Below are positions 45,101 to 57,859 of a stretch of DNA of 64,000 nt, one piece after another. Position 1 is the stretch's first letter. Every line of letters starts with the position of its first letter. The DNA lies in NCBI GenBank assembly GCA_038501785.1, contig JBAMJR010000097.1:4485001-4549000 (forward strand), in the 5' to 3' direction. The translations under genes were made by a program, and so were the position numbers. The notes beneath the pieces were generated by a model. The model saw only the letters and a list, made by a program, of their open reading frames with translations. It did not search any database and was not told the origin of the DNA. The stretch comes from Myoxocephalus aenaeus. Lineage: Eukaryota > Chordata > Actinopteri > Perciformes > Cottidae.

Positions 45101-47122
45101 GTGATGTGCATGTGTGTCTGTACCAACGTTGTAAGGGCTTATGTGCTCTTAGGGCTCAGGGTGTGTTTGTGTTGCAGACAGAATATGAAAGATGGAAATG
45201 CTGGGGGTTTGATGGCTGTGGTTTGGTTGGAGGAAAGCCCAACACTCCATAGGGACCCATTCTAATCTATGAGGGAGAGGCCCCTAATTTTGGAGTTTCT
45301 CATTCATTAGTCCTGCTCTGGCAGAGAGAGGAGGGAGCGGAGGGGGTGGACCTGAAGGGAGGGGAGGGGTCTCTTTATTAACGGATATGCCAGACACTCA
45401 GGAGAAGCTGACAGAGATTTATGATGTGCAGAACTATGGAGGCAAACAAAAGGGAAGTCGAGGAGACAGAAAAACAGGAAAAGAGAAAGTAAGCGATATG
45501 CGAGGGGAAGAGAGAGGAGATAGAGAGAGAGAGAGCTGTGTTTATGGTACCAATGGAGAATGAGGGCCCCGGATCAATAGTCCGTAGGCATGGGGCTCGT
45601 GCAGGGTTACCACTGGGGGGACCATGGTGCGCTGTGGCTTGGGCAATTAAGTTTTTCATTCTCCAGCAGAGGATTATATTTAGCTGCTCCACAGCGATGT
45701 CACTGTAGTCTTTATAAAGCTATGAGCTCACTCCACTACGACAACATGAGCCCCATGCTCCAGCGGCACCACAAGATAGCGCTGGCCAAGAAGCAGATCA
45801 CATCTATTGATCCCCCCTCTTGCTCCTTCCTGTTCTAGAGATGCTGCTGGCAGGAAAGAGAGGGCCTCTTGTGATACAGGCGCTGCTGTTTGTCTGACGT
45901 AAACTGTCTGGGCCGCACTGGGCAGATCTAGTTCTTATAAGGGGCTGAGTTCAGGATGTTGAGAGCAGCAAATGGCTCATGACAGAGCTACTGTCAGTGG
46001 GGGATGTGAGGGAGTTGTCAGTTGTCTAAAATTCCCACTGTGGAGAGCAAAGAGTTAACGGTCCTCCATGCAGACCCAGTGGGGGAAGCTCCCTGCAGAA
46101 TTGAACAGCTCATCCTACTGTATGTAAAAAAAGAAGTTCAGTGATAAGTCTAGTCTGGTGTGCAGTACATTTGGGATCACATTTTTAATTCTGCTTTTTC
46201 ATTAGAAAAGATTAGTTTCCATTACATCCATTATGAGGCATGGCCATGGTATAATTTAACAACATGAATTTACAATGGCTCGTGATATCTACAAAAAGCA
46301 ATTATAGTCCACTACTGGCAAAAAAATCATCCTTAAAAACAGTTTCTAATTATCAGCGTTTTGTATATTAAAAGACTCCTTCAAAGCTGGTGTGGGTAAT
46401 GACCTTAGACAAAACCTGGCGTTGTGTGATATGTTACTGATACACTGACGACAATATCACAATACACTCCCTTTACAACATATATTTTAACTATAAACTG
46501 ACAGTCCTTTGTCACTTTACGTCTGTTTAACATTTGAATGATGGAACATTAAACTAAAAAGACACAGTGCTGTTGTTTGGCTACAAGACCATATGTGCAT
46601 ATGTTGATTATTGCTTTTTGAAAATTAAAGTAATTGTTTTATCACAGAATATCCTGCATCATGAAGCCATTATCAACATATCATCAGTTACCTTGGCCAC
46701 TCATAAAGAGTGCGAATATACATGTGTAATATGATAATATAATGAATCAATAAAGTCAGTTGAAGGAGATTTAATAAGAGCAGAATGGCAACACTCTTGT
46801 TAAAATAAGTAAAAAGAAAAAACAGGATTTGGTAATATGTTCCTGAATAACCTGTCCAGGCAGATGTAGGAATATATCTTACAAATTCAGTTTCATGCTA
46901 CAAAAGCCTTTTAAGGCTATGGTTTTGTTTAACTGCCATAAATTATGTGGAAAGCCAGTCGATATCAACCACAGCACACCTCTCACACGCTCTCAGTAGG
47001 GTTCCTTATGTAAAATAAAGAGAGGGGGATTATAAATTATGAATGATGGAAACTTGAGCAAAAGATCCAAGCCAATTTTATTGGAGGGGCGAAGGATATT
47101 GCAGATTGTGTTGCATGTTTTT

Positions 47123-47126
<4 letters not shown>

Positions 47127-47172
<46 letters not shown>
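47127..47172 (+). repeat. (GT)n microsatellite in intron 1
   Basis: An uninterrupted run of 23 GT units. Confidence 0.97.
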
Positions 47173-47173
<1 letters not shown>

Positions 47174-47645
47174 ACAAACAGAAAGACATATTATTATAAA
47201 GGGTTAAGGCTATTTAACACAGTCCAGTGTAAATCACAGGTTTAGACACAGTGGCTGTGCGTACAGGGGGACGGAGGCATAGAGCCATGCATGAAATTAC
47301 TTCATTAATCTTCTTCTGATAGGCCGTCCTTGTTTAGGGGAGAACTCTACCTGCTTAAAACAAAGAGCCCATCCTGCCTCCATTATAAATGGTCCTCTTC
47401 ATAAGAAGAAGAGACAAATACAAACATACTTACACACATGCATACACAAGGCAAAATTAACCGGCCAAAATTAGCAGGTTTATCAGGCGTCTAGGATAAT
47501 CAAATGTGTAAATGTTTGTACAGGTTCACAGTCGGTGTGTCATCACCGCACATAGGTAAGATTAAAATAACACACATAATACAACATGATCATCAAATTT
47601 AACTTGATTTCTCTGTTCCAAAATGAATTGATGATGCTCAAAACA

Positions 47646-47694
47646 CTATTGCTGTGACGGTCTGCCACAGCAGCAGACATAGTCATAGCAATAG
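47646..47694 (+). repeat. Two-segment hairpin in esrrb intron 1
   Basis: The outer stem is 47646-47658 (CTATTGCTGTGAC) with 47682-47694 (GTCATAGCAATAG), 13 pairs including one G-U. After an internal loop (one base against three) comes an inner stem, 47660-47665 (GTCTGC) with 47673-47678 (GCAGAC), closing a 7-nt loop. Pairing is better on the plus strand, that is antisense to esrrb. It is short for a canonical miRNA precursor. Confidence 0.6.
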
Positions 47695-48125
47695 CCTCTG
47701 GCTTTTTACAGGCTCATCTCTACCAGCTGCCACACATTCCCCATAAATAGTGCTGGTAATAAAAAGACGGGTGGGCCTAACTGATTTATACGGTAGTGTC
47801 CACCACCACACCATTCAGGAATAATTAAACTTTGGGGATATTTCCCTGAATTAATGTGTCTCCTTCAGGGGGCAATCTAAACATACATTTCAGTGTTCAC
47901 CACGTCTGGTGTCACCGGAGGAACTGGGAGGCAGCGAGTCTCCAAGTGGCAGGTTCAACAACCAGACACTCAATTTGACCATTCAATTGCACTCAGCGCT
48001 GTGGGGGTGTGCTCATAAGGAGGCATTTATTGTGAATGTGCATTGTGACCAACAGGAAAATACACAAATCAGCACATAGTTGTATAATTTGAAGGCAGCC
48101 GAGCGAGCAGGAACCACACGCGCAA

Positions 48126-48149
48126 ACACACACACACACACACACACAC
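48126..48149 (+). repeat. (AC)n microsatellite in intron 1
   Basis: A run of about 12 AC units. Confidence 0.93.
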
Positions 48150-49485
48150 TTCTACACCAACACATCTGTCAGTTATCAGTTGAAATGATTCTGTCGTGAA
48201 GTTGTAAACAAGAGGTTTTATGAGACATGGGACAAACAAAGTTAACCTGTAATGAATAACGTGTTGTGTAATGGAGAGTCAGAACATGGCCTGATAAGCT
48301 GATTTAAACTGAGATGGAAGCACTATTAGTTTGAACAAATAATACAAATAATTTAAAAAAGAAAAAAATGACGGTATGAAGTAAGAATACATGTGGGTTA
48401 TTGTTAAATCAAATATGTATCAATTATGTTTAGTTTTGAAGGACATTCAGTTCTGATTTCTAGTAACAGGATTGTACACAAGAGTTTTCTGACATCATTT
48501 AATGTTTGAGAAAATTCAAACAAAAGGGTTTTTCATATGTCTGTTATACGAGCAGTGCATATTTGACACGGGTCAAGAGAATCGAATACGTCAATATAAA
48601 TTCCTGTTCAGCACAGAGAAACTAGGCCTACAGTGGCTGGCTTTTTGCACACTGCCATGTTAATGACTGGTTATTGGTCACATCCACTTCCCTCGGGCAA
48701 ATCAGGGATGAGTGATAGTAGTACTGTCTCTCACTCTCTCTCGAAGATACACTCGTAACATAGCTACTATATACGTGCGCACGCTGCGTCAGTCAGTTTT
48801 GTACAGTTGATGACGCCACGCTGCATAATTTTCCTTCAAAACTACGGGCCGTGTGCGTTCACATACGAGCGTGGAACATTTACTCGCAGCTGTCCAAAGA
48901 GTGATGAGAAAGATGAGTGCTCGGTCTGAAAAGCTGTACTGGGTGCAAGGCTCACTCTGGCCATGTAGAGGAGAATCGGTGAAGCTGTCAGTGGGAATCA
49001 GAGCGGCTACTGTGACGGACGGTTTCAATATTGATTTCATAAATAAACAAAGCTAACCATCGATCCTAATGTTATTTTGCATTTCAATTACTGCTCCGAA
49101 ACATAACCTTCAAACAACTCGCCGTTCAATACCAATAGCCTTCACTGATAAACACCCATATAGTTACCCACATTACATCACATTTTCTTACCAAGTGTGA
49201 ATTAGTGGACCTACAAGTTTTCCCTCCACTACATTTAGGACAGAGTGATTGAAAAGCAGCAGCATTGTGGTGAGCATTCATATATATCATAGTAATGGAA
49301 CTGGAAGAAACAAGCAGCCTTGGGAAACACAGAAAGAAATCCGGTTTCAGGTGTTTTCTTGTCACAAATGTAGCACTCTACAGTTTTCAGTGTATTTCTT
49401 GACGCTGTTATTTTTTCTAAACTTCAGTGTTCTAGATGGTGTGCGTGTGTGTGTGGGTATGTGTATGTGCCTGTGCGCATACATG

Positions 49486-49487
<2 letters not shown>

Positions 49488-49516
<29 letters not shown>
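49488..49516 (+). repeat. (TG)n microsatellite in intron 1
   Basis: A run of about 14 TG units preceded by imperfect TG-rich sequence from about 49440. Confidence 0.93.
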
Positions 49517-49520
<4 letters not shown>

Positions 49521-52500
49521 GAAGAGGACTCTTTCAATGTTGGAGCAACAGGAAGAAGTGCTGACGCACCGTGTCAGTGATAGCACTCTGCTGCCACAAG
49601 GGCATGAGAGCCCACGTAGGCTAGCATTATCCTTCTAGACTAATGGACCTAGTTATTTTTAAACAGATTCTCACACTGCGGCGGAGGTGTCCAAGGTTAC
49701 AATGGATGAGAAATCAGGAGGGAGGCGTGTGGTGACGGCTGGTGGTTTCTGTGCGGGTGGATGTTGTGAAATAGCCAAAGAGGCCTGGTAGCTAATCACT
49801 GAGCGGTGAAAAGGCCAAACATCATACGGGGACTCAATAGACAGCATGTTATAATAACAGTAACATCCAAAAATGTACCAATAATATTTTTTTAAATAAA
49901 ATGTTATACTTTCTTGAAACTTTCTGTGATGCAATGTCGGTTGAAAGAAAAAGTGAACTTGCAATATGATCATTTTTACACTGAGTTTTGTGCACAATAT
50001 TAAATAGAACGGATCGTAATATTACAGAACAGAACAAGTCTGGATATTGCATGCTTACTCTTATTTTCCTAATGAATGACCCACGAAATAGAGCACCCAA
50101 AGGTGGGGTAACACTACTTCAAATAAATGAGTGAGTTTGATTTAGCGGCTCCTTTAAAGCCAGTCTAAGCACTAACAAGTATGAACCCAAATACATCTGA
50201 AGCTACAGAACAGTGAACATCCAGAGTGTCAATATACCCTGCATCCCCATTTGGCCTGGAGAGGGACAACATGCTGCACCCTCCCCTCCCCCGCTCAGCC
50301 TGAGCTGAGTGACATATTTACAGTGAAAGTAATGATACTAGATACCAGAAATGAGAGGGCTCCAGCGTGGCCAGTGGACTCAGGAATCTCTCTAATGAAT
50401 TGGACAACAAAGCCCTGTTGGTACAAGGAAGAAGTATTTAGAATTGGGTGACAGACTGAATTTTAAAACATCAGGGTTTACTTTAAAAAGGCACACATCC
50501 CAACACCCCCTAAAAGCTCTGGGAGATGAGGAGGGTGGGATGGGGACAGGTGGGCTGTGGGGCTGGACACTGCAGCTACAGAGGCCACCAGCTCCTGGCT
50601 CATAGCGGGGTGGCCAGTCTCGGCCAGAAGCCTCTTCTGGTAATGTATTCTGAAACCAAATTACCGTAAGCTGATCCCATCTGGATAGTGTCTGTGCACG
50701 GCTGCTTTGGTTACCCACCACTGCCTCTAGCCTGCGATAGCATCTCCATGAAGACAGCAAAAATCTGATTAACCCAATAACAATGAAACACTTGGTCAAA
50801 GAGCAAAGAGCTTTTAACTTAAGATACACTAATGCAATTCCCTCGCCTTGTTTTCTGAAACCTAATAAGAATCAAGCAGACGGACTGCTAGAGATGGGTG
50901 TTTGCAGGCTCTAATGCAGCAAGCTGGGAATGAAGTCAAATGAATTGAAATCTAATTCATCATTGTGTGCTAACTTCTCTCTGCTTCTCTAAGAAATACA
51001 TTAAAAAGCTCTTATTTCATGAAGGGAAATTGGATAGCCTAGTTAGTTTATAGCAGTGGCTCTGCCAGGGCTTAAGGAAAGCGAGGGTGTTGATGGAACA
51101 TTTAGAAGCAGAAAGATGTCACATCTCAATTCAATTCGAGCGAGCGCAGAGGAACTCAAACTGACAATCCTCGGCATTGGCTGACTTCTGAGTGGCGCGA
51201 ACTGCCACTGCAATACAAGATCAACAATAAGCCTGTCAGACCCGTACAGTAAGCGGCTCGTCTCGCTGCCTGAGCCAAGAGATATTCAGACTCGACGAAG
51301 TCGAGCAAAAGTAAATAACAGGTGGAGTGTAACGGGCTACATACCAGCCGCAGTGTGAGAAACACATACACATAGAATTAAACTTTCAGTAACACCTGTG
51401 TTGTCAGAGAACTTGCATGCGCTCACATTTCTAAATAACGCCAGTGAGACAAGAGGTGCATGTCTTTCTATTCTAAAAGGCAAAACTCGGTTTCCAATCC
51501 GATTCCCAGGCAGTGGCGATGCCCTCGGGTAGATCTATAGAGTATACCACCGTGATTCCACAACAGTGCTGTGCTAATTACATGGAGCACATACGTCCCA
51601 CTAATCCTCTCAACCAAGCGTCACAGCCACATCCAGCCCACAGTGAGGGGCTGCAAATACCGTACAGTACAATTAGCAGAGGAGAGCCACTGCTGGACCA
51701 AAATGAATAGCACACTCAGGCCAAGGCTGGAGCGATCCCACATATAACTAACTGTTGGTGGGAAGACATGTAATCAGGGAAATGCTAATTTACTATCATC
51801 AATTTTACACAAATTACTGTGACAATTTTTTTTGTTTAGGAGAAGGAAATAAAATGTATTGCATCCACATTTGATCACAAAATATTTCTAAACACACCTT
51901 TGTTATTTATAAATCAAACACCTGCTAAATGTGTTACATATTAATCAAATAGTATGATCATGGGACACAGAAGTGCAACTGCTTTCTTGTGTGGAGTGCC
52001 ATTAAATATTAATCAGTATTTTCTTTTATCATATACACATTCCAAATCAGTGTAGACCATCACTAAAGCTCTAATAATATGTAACTGTAATGCTTTGGGG
52101 GAAAAAACTAATTAACTAACATCAACATTAACTGTAATATATTACTGAACAATATTTTTTTCATGTATAAATTTAGGAACATATTGTTTTGCATTTGATA
52201 AATTAAGTATAATATTTGAGAGTAGAAGTAAAATCAAAAATATATTTATGAATTTTGTCAGATTACCTGAAAGGAGACAAAGTGAGTATTTGTCAACTAA
52301 AACTGAAACCATTGTAAACAAATGATTTCCAACATAATAAAAATGTCCCATATTTTAATGTTTAAAATGTTTTCTTCTTGTTGCAATAAATATACTTCAA
52401 AATGTGTTGGGAAGTGCGTCTGTAGGGGAAATAATTTGAAAATGAATGATCTCCTCAGACTTAAGAGTAATCATATATCAAAATTATAAATATACATACA

Positions 52501-54157
52501 TGTGGGGGTTGTATAAAGATCTGCTTAAAATAAATAATGGTAATTAAAGTAGTTTTGCAGGAAATACTACAATGAAAAATATAAATGCACTTGAACATAT
52601 AATACTTGACGTGTTACATAAATGCCCAACCTGTTTCTGCTGTTTGTGTAATTGTGTATTAATGTAAAACAGAGAAAGAAGTGAACTTTTATAATCCATT
52701 ACAGGATAAACAAAAGGAGATTATTGAATGTCTGTCTAAAATAGTAATAACTACTCTCAAATTACTTTTTGAATTTTCAGTGATTATAGCCCGAAGTAAA
52801 GAATATCTGTGACCAAATGGGTGAAGTAAGGCAATACCCACGAACAACATTCAGCTAACTAACTTTACACTATATTATATAACCTGTAACGTATTTTCAC
52901 TGCATTAAGAATACTTCTTTAAAACCTAATGAATTAAAACTAAACTAAAGTCCTCAATTCTCATTAAATAATGTCCAGAACATGAAAAGCTTAGTTACAA
53001 GATGATACACAATTTAACTGGAATGTTCTGGATATTTTACAAGAGCCAGAATCAAATTGAAATTGTCTGAATGTGTAAATGACTTATCAGGCAACTGTGA
53101 GGTAATTGAAATTTAAACAGCTGATTGTTCTTCCACAAATTACTACTTTTGCATCTATACTACTTTATCAATATTCTTGTAATAAAGATTAATATAAAAA
53201 TGATCTATACATTTATATATATAAATCCTTACACATGCCCAAAGTTTTAGTCTGTTGATTAACAGGGATATGTTGAATTAAATACATTAGGATTATATCA
53301 TTAAAAATATATATTTTTAACAACTAAACATTATAAGTATATTTTTTATCAAATTCAAACTGGATACTTTGACGAAGTTAAGGTGTGGAAGGCGCTGGGA
53401 GCTCAGACTGTCCCAGCAGTTGTTGGGAGCAGCTCGCCTCGTGTGCCGCTGGCTGGGACACCGAGGTTACAGGCTCCTTTCATTTGTCTTTTCTGCCGAC
53501 AAATATTGCACAGTGTAATTTATCCTCTCCAATTTCACGGCTGCACGTTAATCTCATCTCCTTAAAAATATATATATATATTCTCCCTGTGCGGCCGAAT
53601 CTAAGAACAAAGCCATCAGCAAACAACCTCCTAACCCAACTGGACAGGTACCCCAAATTCTTTCGGAAACAAATACACAGTTTGCAGAGGGGCGCGCTAA
53701 ATCAATCAGCCATGCTCTGAATGGAATTTAAAAAGATGCCAGTCTTTCTCTCCACATGATGTGCTCACACAATACATCTACACACGTATGCACACACATA
53801 CACAGTTGCATCTGCCCTGTTGCTCTATACTGTCAAGTCCTACATGATTTAAGAGCCCTTAAAACAATGAACAAGAGAAAGTGCATCTTTTAGAGGATGA
53901 GTAGGTGTGAGAGGGGAGATGAATAGAGAAGCCAGGAAAAGTACATGAATGCTAAAACAAGAGAAAGTTCAGTGCCTAGACTAGTGGGGTTCAGGATACA
54001 AAACTAGAGCAGGCACAGTTAAAAAAAACTAAAGCAGGTAAGGCAAAAAAAGAAAAGAAAAAGAACAAAAGAATGACAGAAGAAATACAACTACATCACA
54101 ACAGAGGGGTTAAAAGTTAAAGTGACAGAAGGAAAGAAAGAAACAAGGTGCACCTAC

Positions 54158-54207
54158 TGGTTATGATAGCTGAGAGGGTCTGGAAGACAAAGTTCTGAAA
54201 TGTCCAT
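54158..54207 (-). CDS. esrrb: esrrb coding exon 1 (alternative N-terminus, 5' end of long isoform)
   Basis: A 50-nt coding segment read right to left, starting with ATG at 54207-54205. It encodes MDISELCLPDPLSYHN plus two bases of a Gln codon. The exon ends at CCA with donor GTAGGT at 54157-54152. Joined to exon 2, the split codon becomes CAG (Gln17) and the frame runs through Leu-Leu-Asn-Arg into the exon-2 methionine. From memory, mammalian ERR-beta has a long form beginning MDVSELC and continuing into the same LLNR-Met junction, and ERR-gamma has a related upstream exon, so homology plus exact phase make this exon convincing. The start context is moderate (C at -3, G at +4). There is no clear acceptor immediately upstream, so the exon may carry a long 5' UTR or be the first exon. 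It is too short to find by ORF length alone. Confidence 0.9.
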
Positions 54208-54447
54208 CAGTCCAGTTTTAGCATTCCAGGAATGAGAGGAAGAGGAAAGAGAAAGCAACTGAGACTCGCTTCTTCCCCAAATGATGGCACAGCACCCTCA
54301 GAGACAATGCTGCCGAAAGCCCCCTCCAGCACGCTGCCCCCAGCCTGCACAGGTATGTTGGACTCGCGTGTGAGCATGTGTGTTTATGTATATGTGTGTG
54401 GGAGAGAGAGTGTGTCTGAGTGTATGTAAGTGAAAGTGTGTGTGTAT

Positions 54448-54449
<2 letters not shown>

Positions 54450-54499
<50 letters not shown>
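54450..54499 (+). repeat. (AG)n microsatellite upstream of exon 1
   Basis: A run of about 24 AG units, roughly 250 bp upstream of the exon 1 ATG. If transcription starts above it, it would lie in the 5' UTR as CU repeats. Confidence 0.97.
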
Positions 54500-54502
<3 letters not shown>

Positions 54503-54589
54503 TGAAGGGGGGAGGGACAGATAGACGGAGGAGGTAAAGGGGGGTGAGACAGAGAAAGAAGCGCAGGCAGCAGCGGGATGAGCGCTAAG

Positions 54590-54790
54590 ATGGAGAGAGC
54601 ATGAGAGCGCGAGCGAGGGGAATGACTCTTTCCGTGGTCGGGATAGGGCTCTTTAAGACTCAAGGGCTTGATGAATATGGAACAGCTGCTGTTGGCTGGC
54701 TCCGAGGGGCAGGACTTAAAGCGACAGAGGGGCCGGCGCAGCACCGGGGAGGAGGGATCCAAACGCTCACTCGCACACTCCGCTATATGC
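54590..54790 (-). promoter_or_regulatory. GC/CpG-enriched block 0.4-0.6 kb upstream of coding exon 1: candidate proximal promoter or 5' UTR
   Basis: A block with repeated CpGs, a CAGCTG E-box near 54680 and, on the minus strand, a TATA-like GCATATAGC near 54782-54790. It lies directly upstream of the MDISELC exon and could supply its transcription start or 5' leader. The evidence is composition and position only. The long minus-strand open frame across it (54298-54831) includes translated GA repeats and is not believed to be a protein. Confidence 0.3.
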
Positions 54791-54799
54791 ACAGATACA

Positions 54800-54825
54800 A
54801 CACACACACACACACACACACACAC
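54800..54825 (+). repeat. (AC)n microsatellite
   Basis: A run of about 13 AC units next to the GC-rich candidate promoter block. Confidence 0.95.
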
Positions 54826-57800
54826 GAACACTCACATAGACAAAACAACCTATCATATGAACAACAGAGACTAGGAGGACAGTCAGCACACAAAGTTTCC
54901 ATCTCAATTAAATAAAAAGAGTTGTGAAATGCTGGCTTTTAGAACTAGAGCTGGCTTTTTAGAACTATAAATCAGTAGACGTAAAGAGAGGCTCAGTGCG
55001 TGCAGCGAGCATTTATGGTATTTTTTTTTTTTAAAGAGCTTGGTTTCTTTCTTTCTGTATTGACTTGTAGAACAGTTTTACTATGTATTTAATAATGATT
55101 TTATAAGAATTTCTTTCATTTTGTAATTCATATTTGATGAACTTGCAAAGAAAAGCATTTTGTCTCAGCTTCTTATGTAAATGCTCAGATAAATATGCAT
55201 TTCAATGATATCAAACAAAACTGCAACAAAACTACTTCACACGACGACAACAGAGAACTTTACCAAGCAGCTGACATTTCAGAACTTGACGCTGACAATA
55301 TAAAAACTTACAGCAATTGACTTTATGCATTTTTAGGAAGTCAAAATGTAGCCTGTACAGTTAGATAACACATAATAAAGTCAAATCTGACACCAGCCCA
55401 AGCCACACTGTAGAAGCTCCAACAAGCAGTCGAGTGCATCTGCAGCACTTTGCTTTCAAAAAGCAATAGCTTTCAAGCCACTAAGGACAGTAAATGTATT
55501 TATTGAGCTGTGTCGCTAGCTCCATTTGCGGGTGTTACATGTGAGGTACCATTGTGAACCTTTCACCACCTGTGAGAGATGATCTCGAGGCATAACTCAT
55601 ATTCTGGAAGCCCATCAGCTTCTAAAGCAGCGGAAAATCCAGCTCTGTCTTCTCTAACCCCAGCTTTAGAACCGCCTGTGTTTCACTGTTGATCAAGCTC
55701 GGTAAGAATGCCGAGAATGCAGATAGCATTTCACAGCCAGTGAGGGTCTCCGTGTTACTGTATCCCAACCTTATAAGAACAGAGCTTACTATGGCATCTT
55801 ATTGGAGAAATGAGCAGTCCGACAATGGCTGACACTTGGCTGAGTCAAGCAGAAAGAAGCAGCAGCTTGTCCACTTCTCAAAAACTCACAAGGTGCCTGA
55901 CAGCAGTCTTCAGCTTCTTCAGTAAAAATAAGAGTGAGTGAGGAGGAGTCCAGATCTACCAGCAGATTCGTGCAAAAAGCTGTGTAAGGTCGCTCTGCTG
56001 CTCTCCGGTTTTCTCTGCTGAACAGGAACACTGTAACCCTTAGAGAGGAATCCAGTTCCATTCATCGGCTCACGTTTCTATAATCAATGCAAAAACATCA
56101 CGCAATCCCTATTGATCATCACAGGCCTATTGATGTGCAGCAAGAGTGCCTCCACAGTGGCACAGATCACACAGCATCTGCTCTCTTTTTGTGACAAAAA
56201 CAAATGACTAAAATAAATGAAAATCCAATTAAGATTGATGCCAAGTCAAACACCTGTCAGTTTAATTCCTTAAAGAGGTATAAAATCACTATCAAACACA
56301 GTTCTCATACTCCAAGAAGACACTGCAGAAAATAAAGTACAAAGAAAAATTAAACAAAGTATACTTTATATTGTACTTCCTTAATCATAAAAGTTCTAAT
56401 AATTCCACTACTTATTCAAGTTGTGGCACTCCATTCTCTCATTTGGAATGTCAAAAAATATTTCAAAAACAACAGCTTATTTAACGGAAGCAGAACTGGC
56501 AAAACATCAGTCATTTTTAGTTGAATTGCTGCACAAATCACAGCATAATTCTACTTGTACAAATAGCTGATCCAGCATGATTTAAATGGACAGATGTAGT
56601 TACAGAGAATCAAGAGGTGTTCCTTTCTCAAGACAGACTGCAATATTATCCTGCTATCTAGCCTGTGTACTGTCTTTCATGCTGATAAACGCCTTCACTT
56701 GATAAATGACATTTCTGCATATTTTCCTTTGGCCTCCCAAGGCTTTCGACTGACACTGCACAGACTTTTGTCACGCAGTGTGAGCTATGAAAGCCCTGCT
56801 GCTGCTATCGTTCCTTCTTATCAGCTCTGTTATGAAGAAGAAGAAAAAAATCACGGTGGGTGACAGTTGATTTGACAGGAAGGGATCTGATAGAAATAAA
56901 GAATAGAGCTGCACTTGGCTAACACTCAATCACACGTGGCACGACAAAGTTGGCGGAGTGTGACAACCGAGAACAGGGCCGAGTTGATTATCTAACATGA
57001 TACTTTGTCTTTTTGTTTTAATGATTTAGATTTTTGTTTTGGAAATAGCATCAGACATATCTGCATTTGTTCACTCTTTACAGTTCGTGTTTGTCTACAT
57101 GTACTGTGTGTACAGTATGGATGGTGTGATTAGAAAACAGTCAGTATACTTTACAGGAGGTCACACTACAGTAACGTTATGCAGTGCAGTCTCCTCAAGT
57201 GAATTAGTGTCCTGAAATGATATCGCCTTCATTGTCTTTTTCATACCCTACTGCAGAACTTAGATGTTATTCAGTGCTGGAGGTAAACGTTCACGTGTCT
57301 GCTGAACTTTATAGAGCAAATTAAAGCCTCTTGATGGTGTGATAATGTTGCTTTTTATCAATTTTCTAAATGACATGTCAATTCTACACAAAGTCTGGTG
57401 CCATAAACAAAGCATACAGGCACTTCAAAAACCTAGCGTCCTGAAAACTGCACGTTGGCAAAGAATTAGCAAATAAATCTGCAGTGTTAGTGGTTTGCAT
57501 TTAACAACTCTACCTCAGAATTTCTTTGGGAATAAACAGACAGCCGGGCCTTGTAAAGTCGTCATATTTAACCTGTTCATGCATAGAGCCATGGTCTAAT
57601 CGATAACATAATTCAGTCACCATTCCCAGAGGGGAAGATACGGTGCAGCAGGACCGCGCGCACATTCATGCCTCAATTAGAGCTCAACCGCGTGCACATT
57701 TGTATAACTTACAGTAGCTACAGGTGTGTCGAAGCTCCTTTTTAAAATTGCATAAAAATGTCGAGAGAAAAGAAGAAGAAAAAACTACACAAAACTGGGA

Positions 57801-57859
57801 AAACCAAACAATGTGCCTCGACTGTGTAACAGGAAGATATAACGCTAGGCTGGTCATTG

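Larger units (their letters stand above)
41071..54157 (-). other. esrrb: esrrb intron 1
   Basis: A 13,087-nt intron with donor GTAGGT and acceptor CCTCAG. Length and position make it the likeliest place for enhancers. It contains a hairpin, a CpG cluster near 48770-48880, an everted half-site pair and a very AT-rich stretch at 51.8-53.4 kb. No coding exon beyond the two flanking ones is supported. Confidence 0.85.

Noticed and set aside
54298..54831. 177-residue minus-strand frame upstream of exon 1
   Set aside because: It is dominated by VCVC and SLSL repeat translations; no protein is supported, although the DNA may be 5' UTR or promoter.
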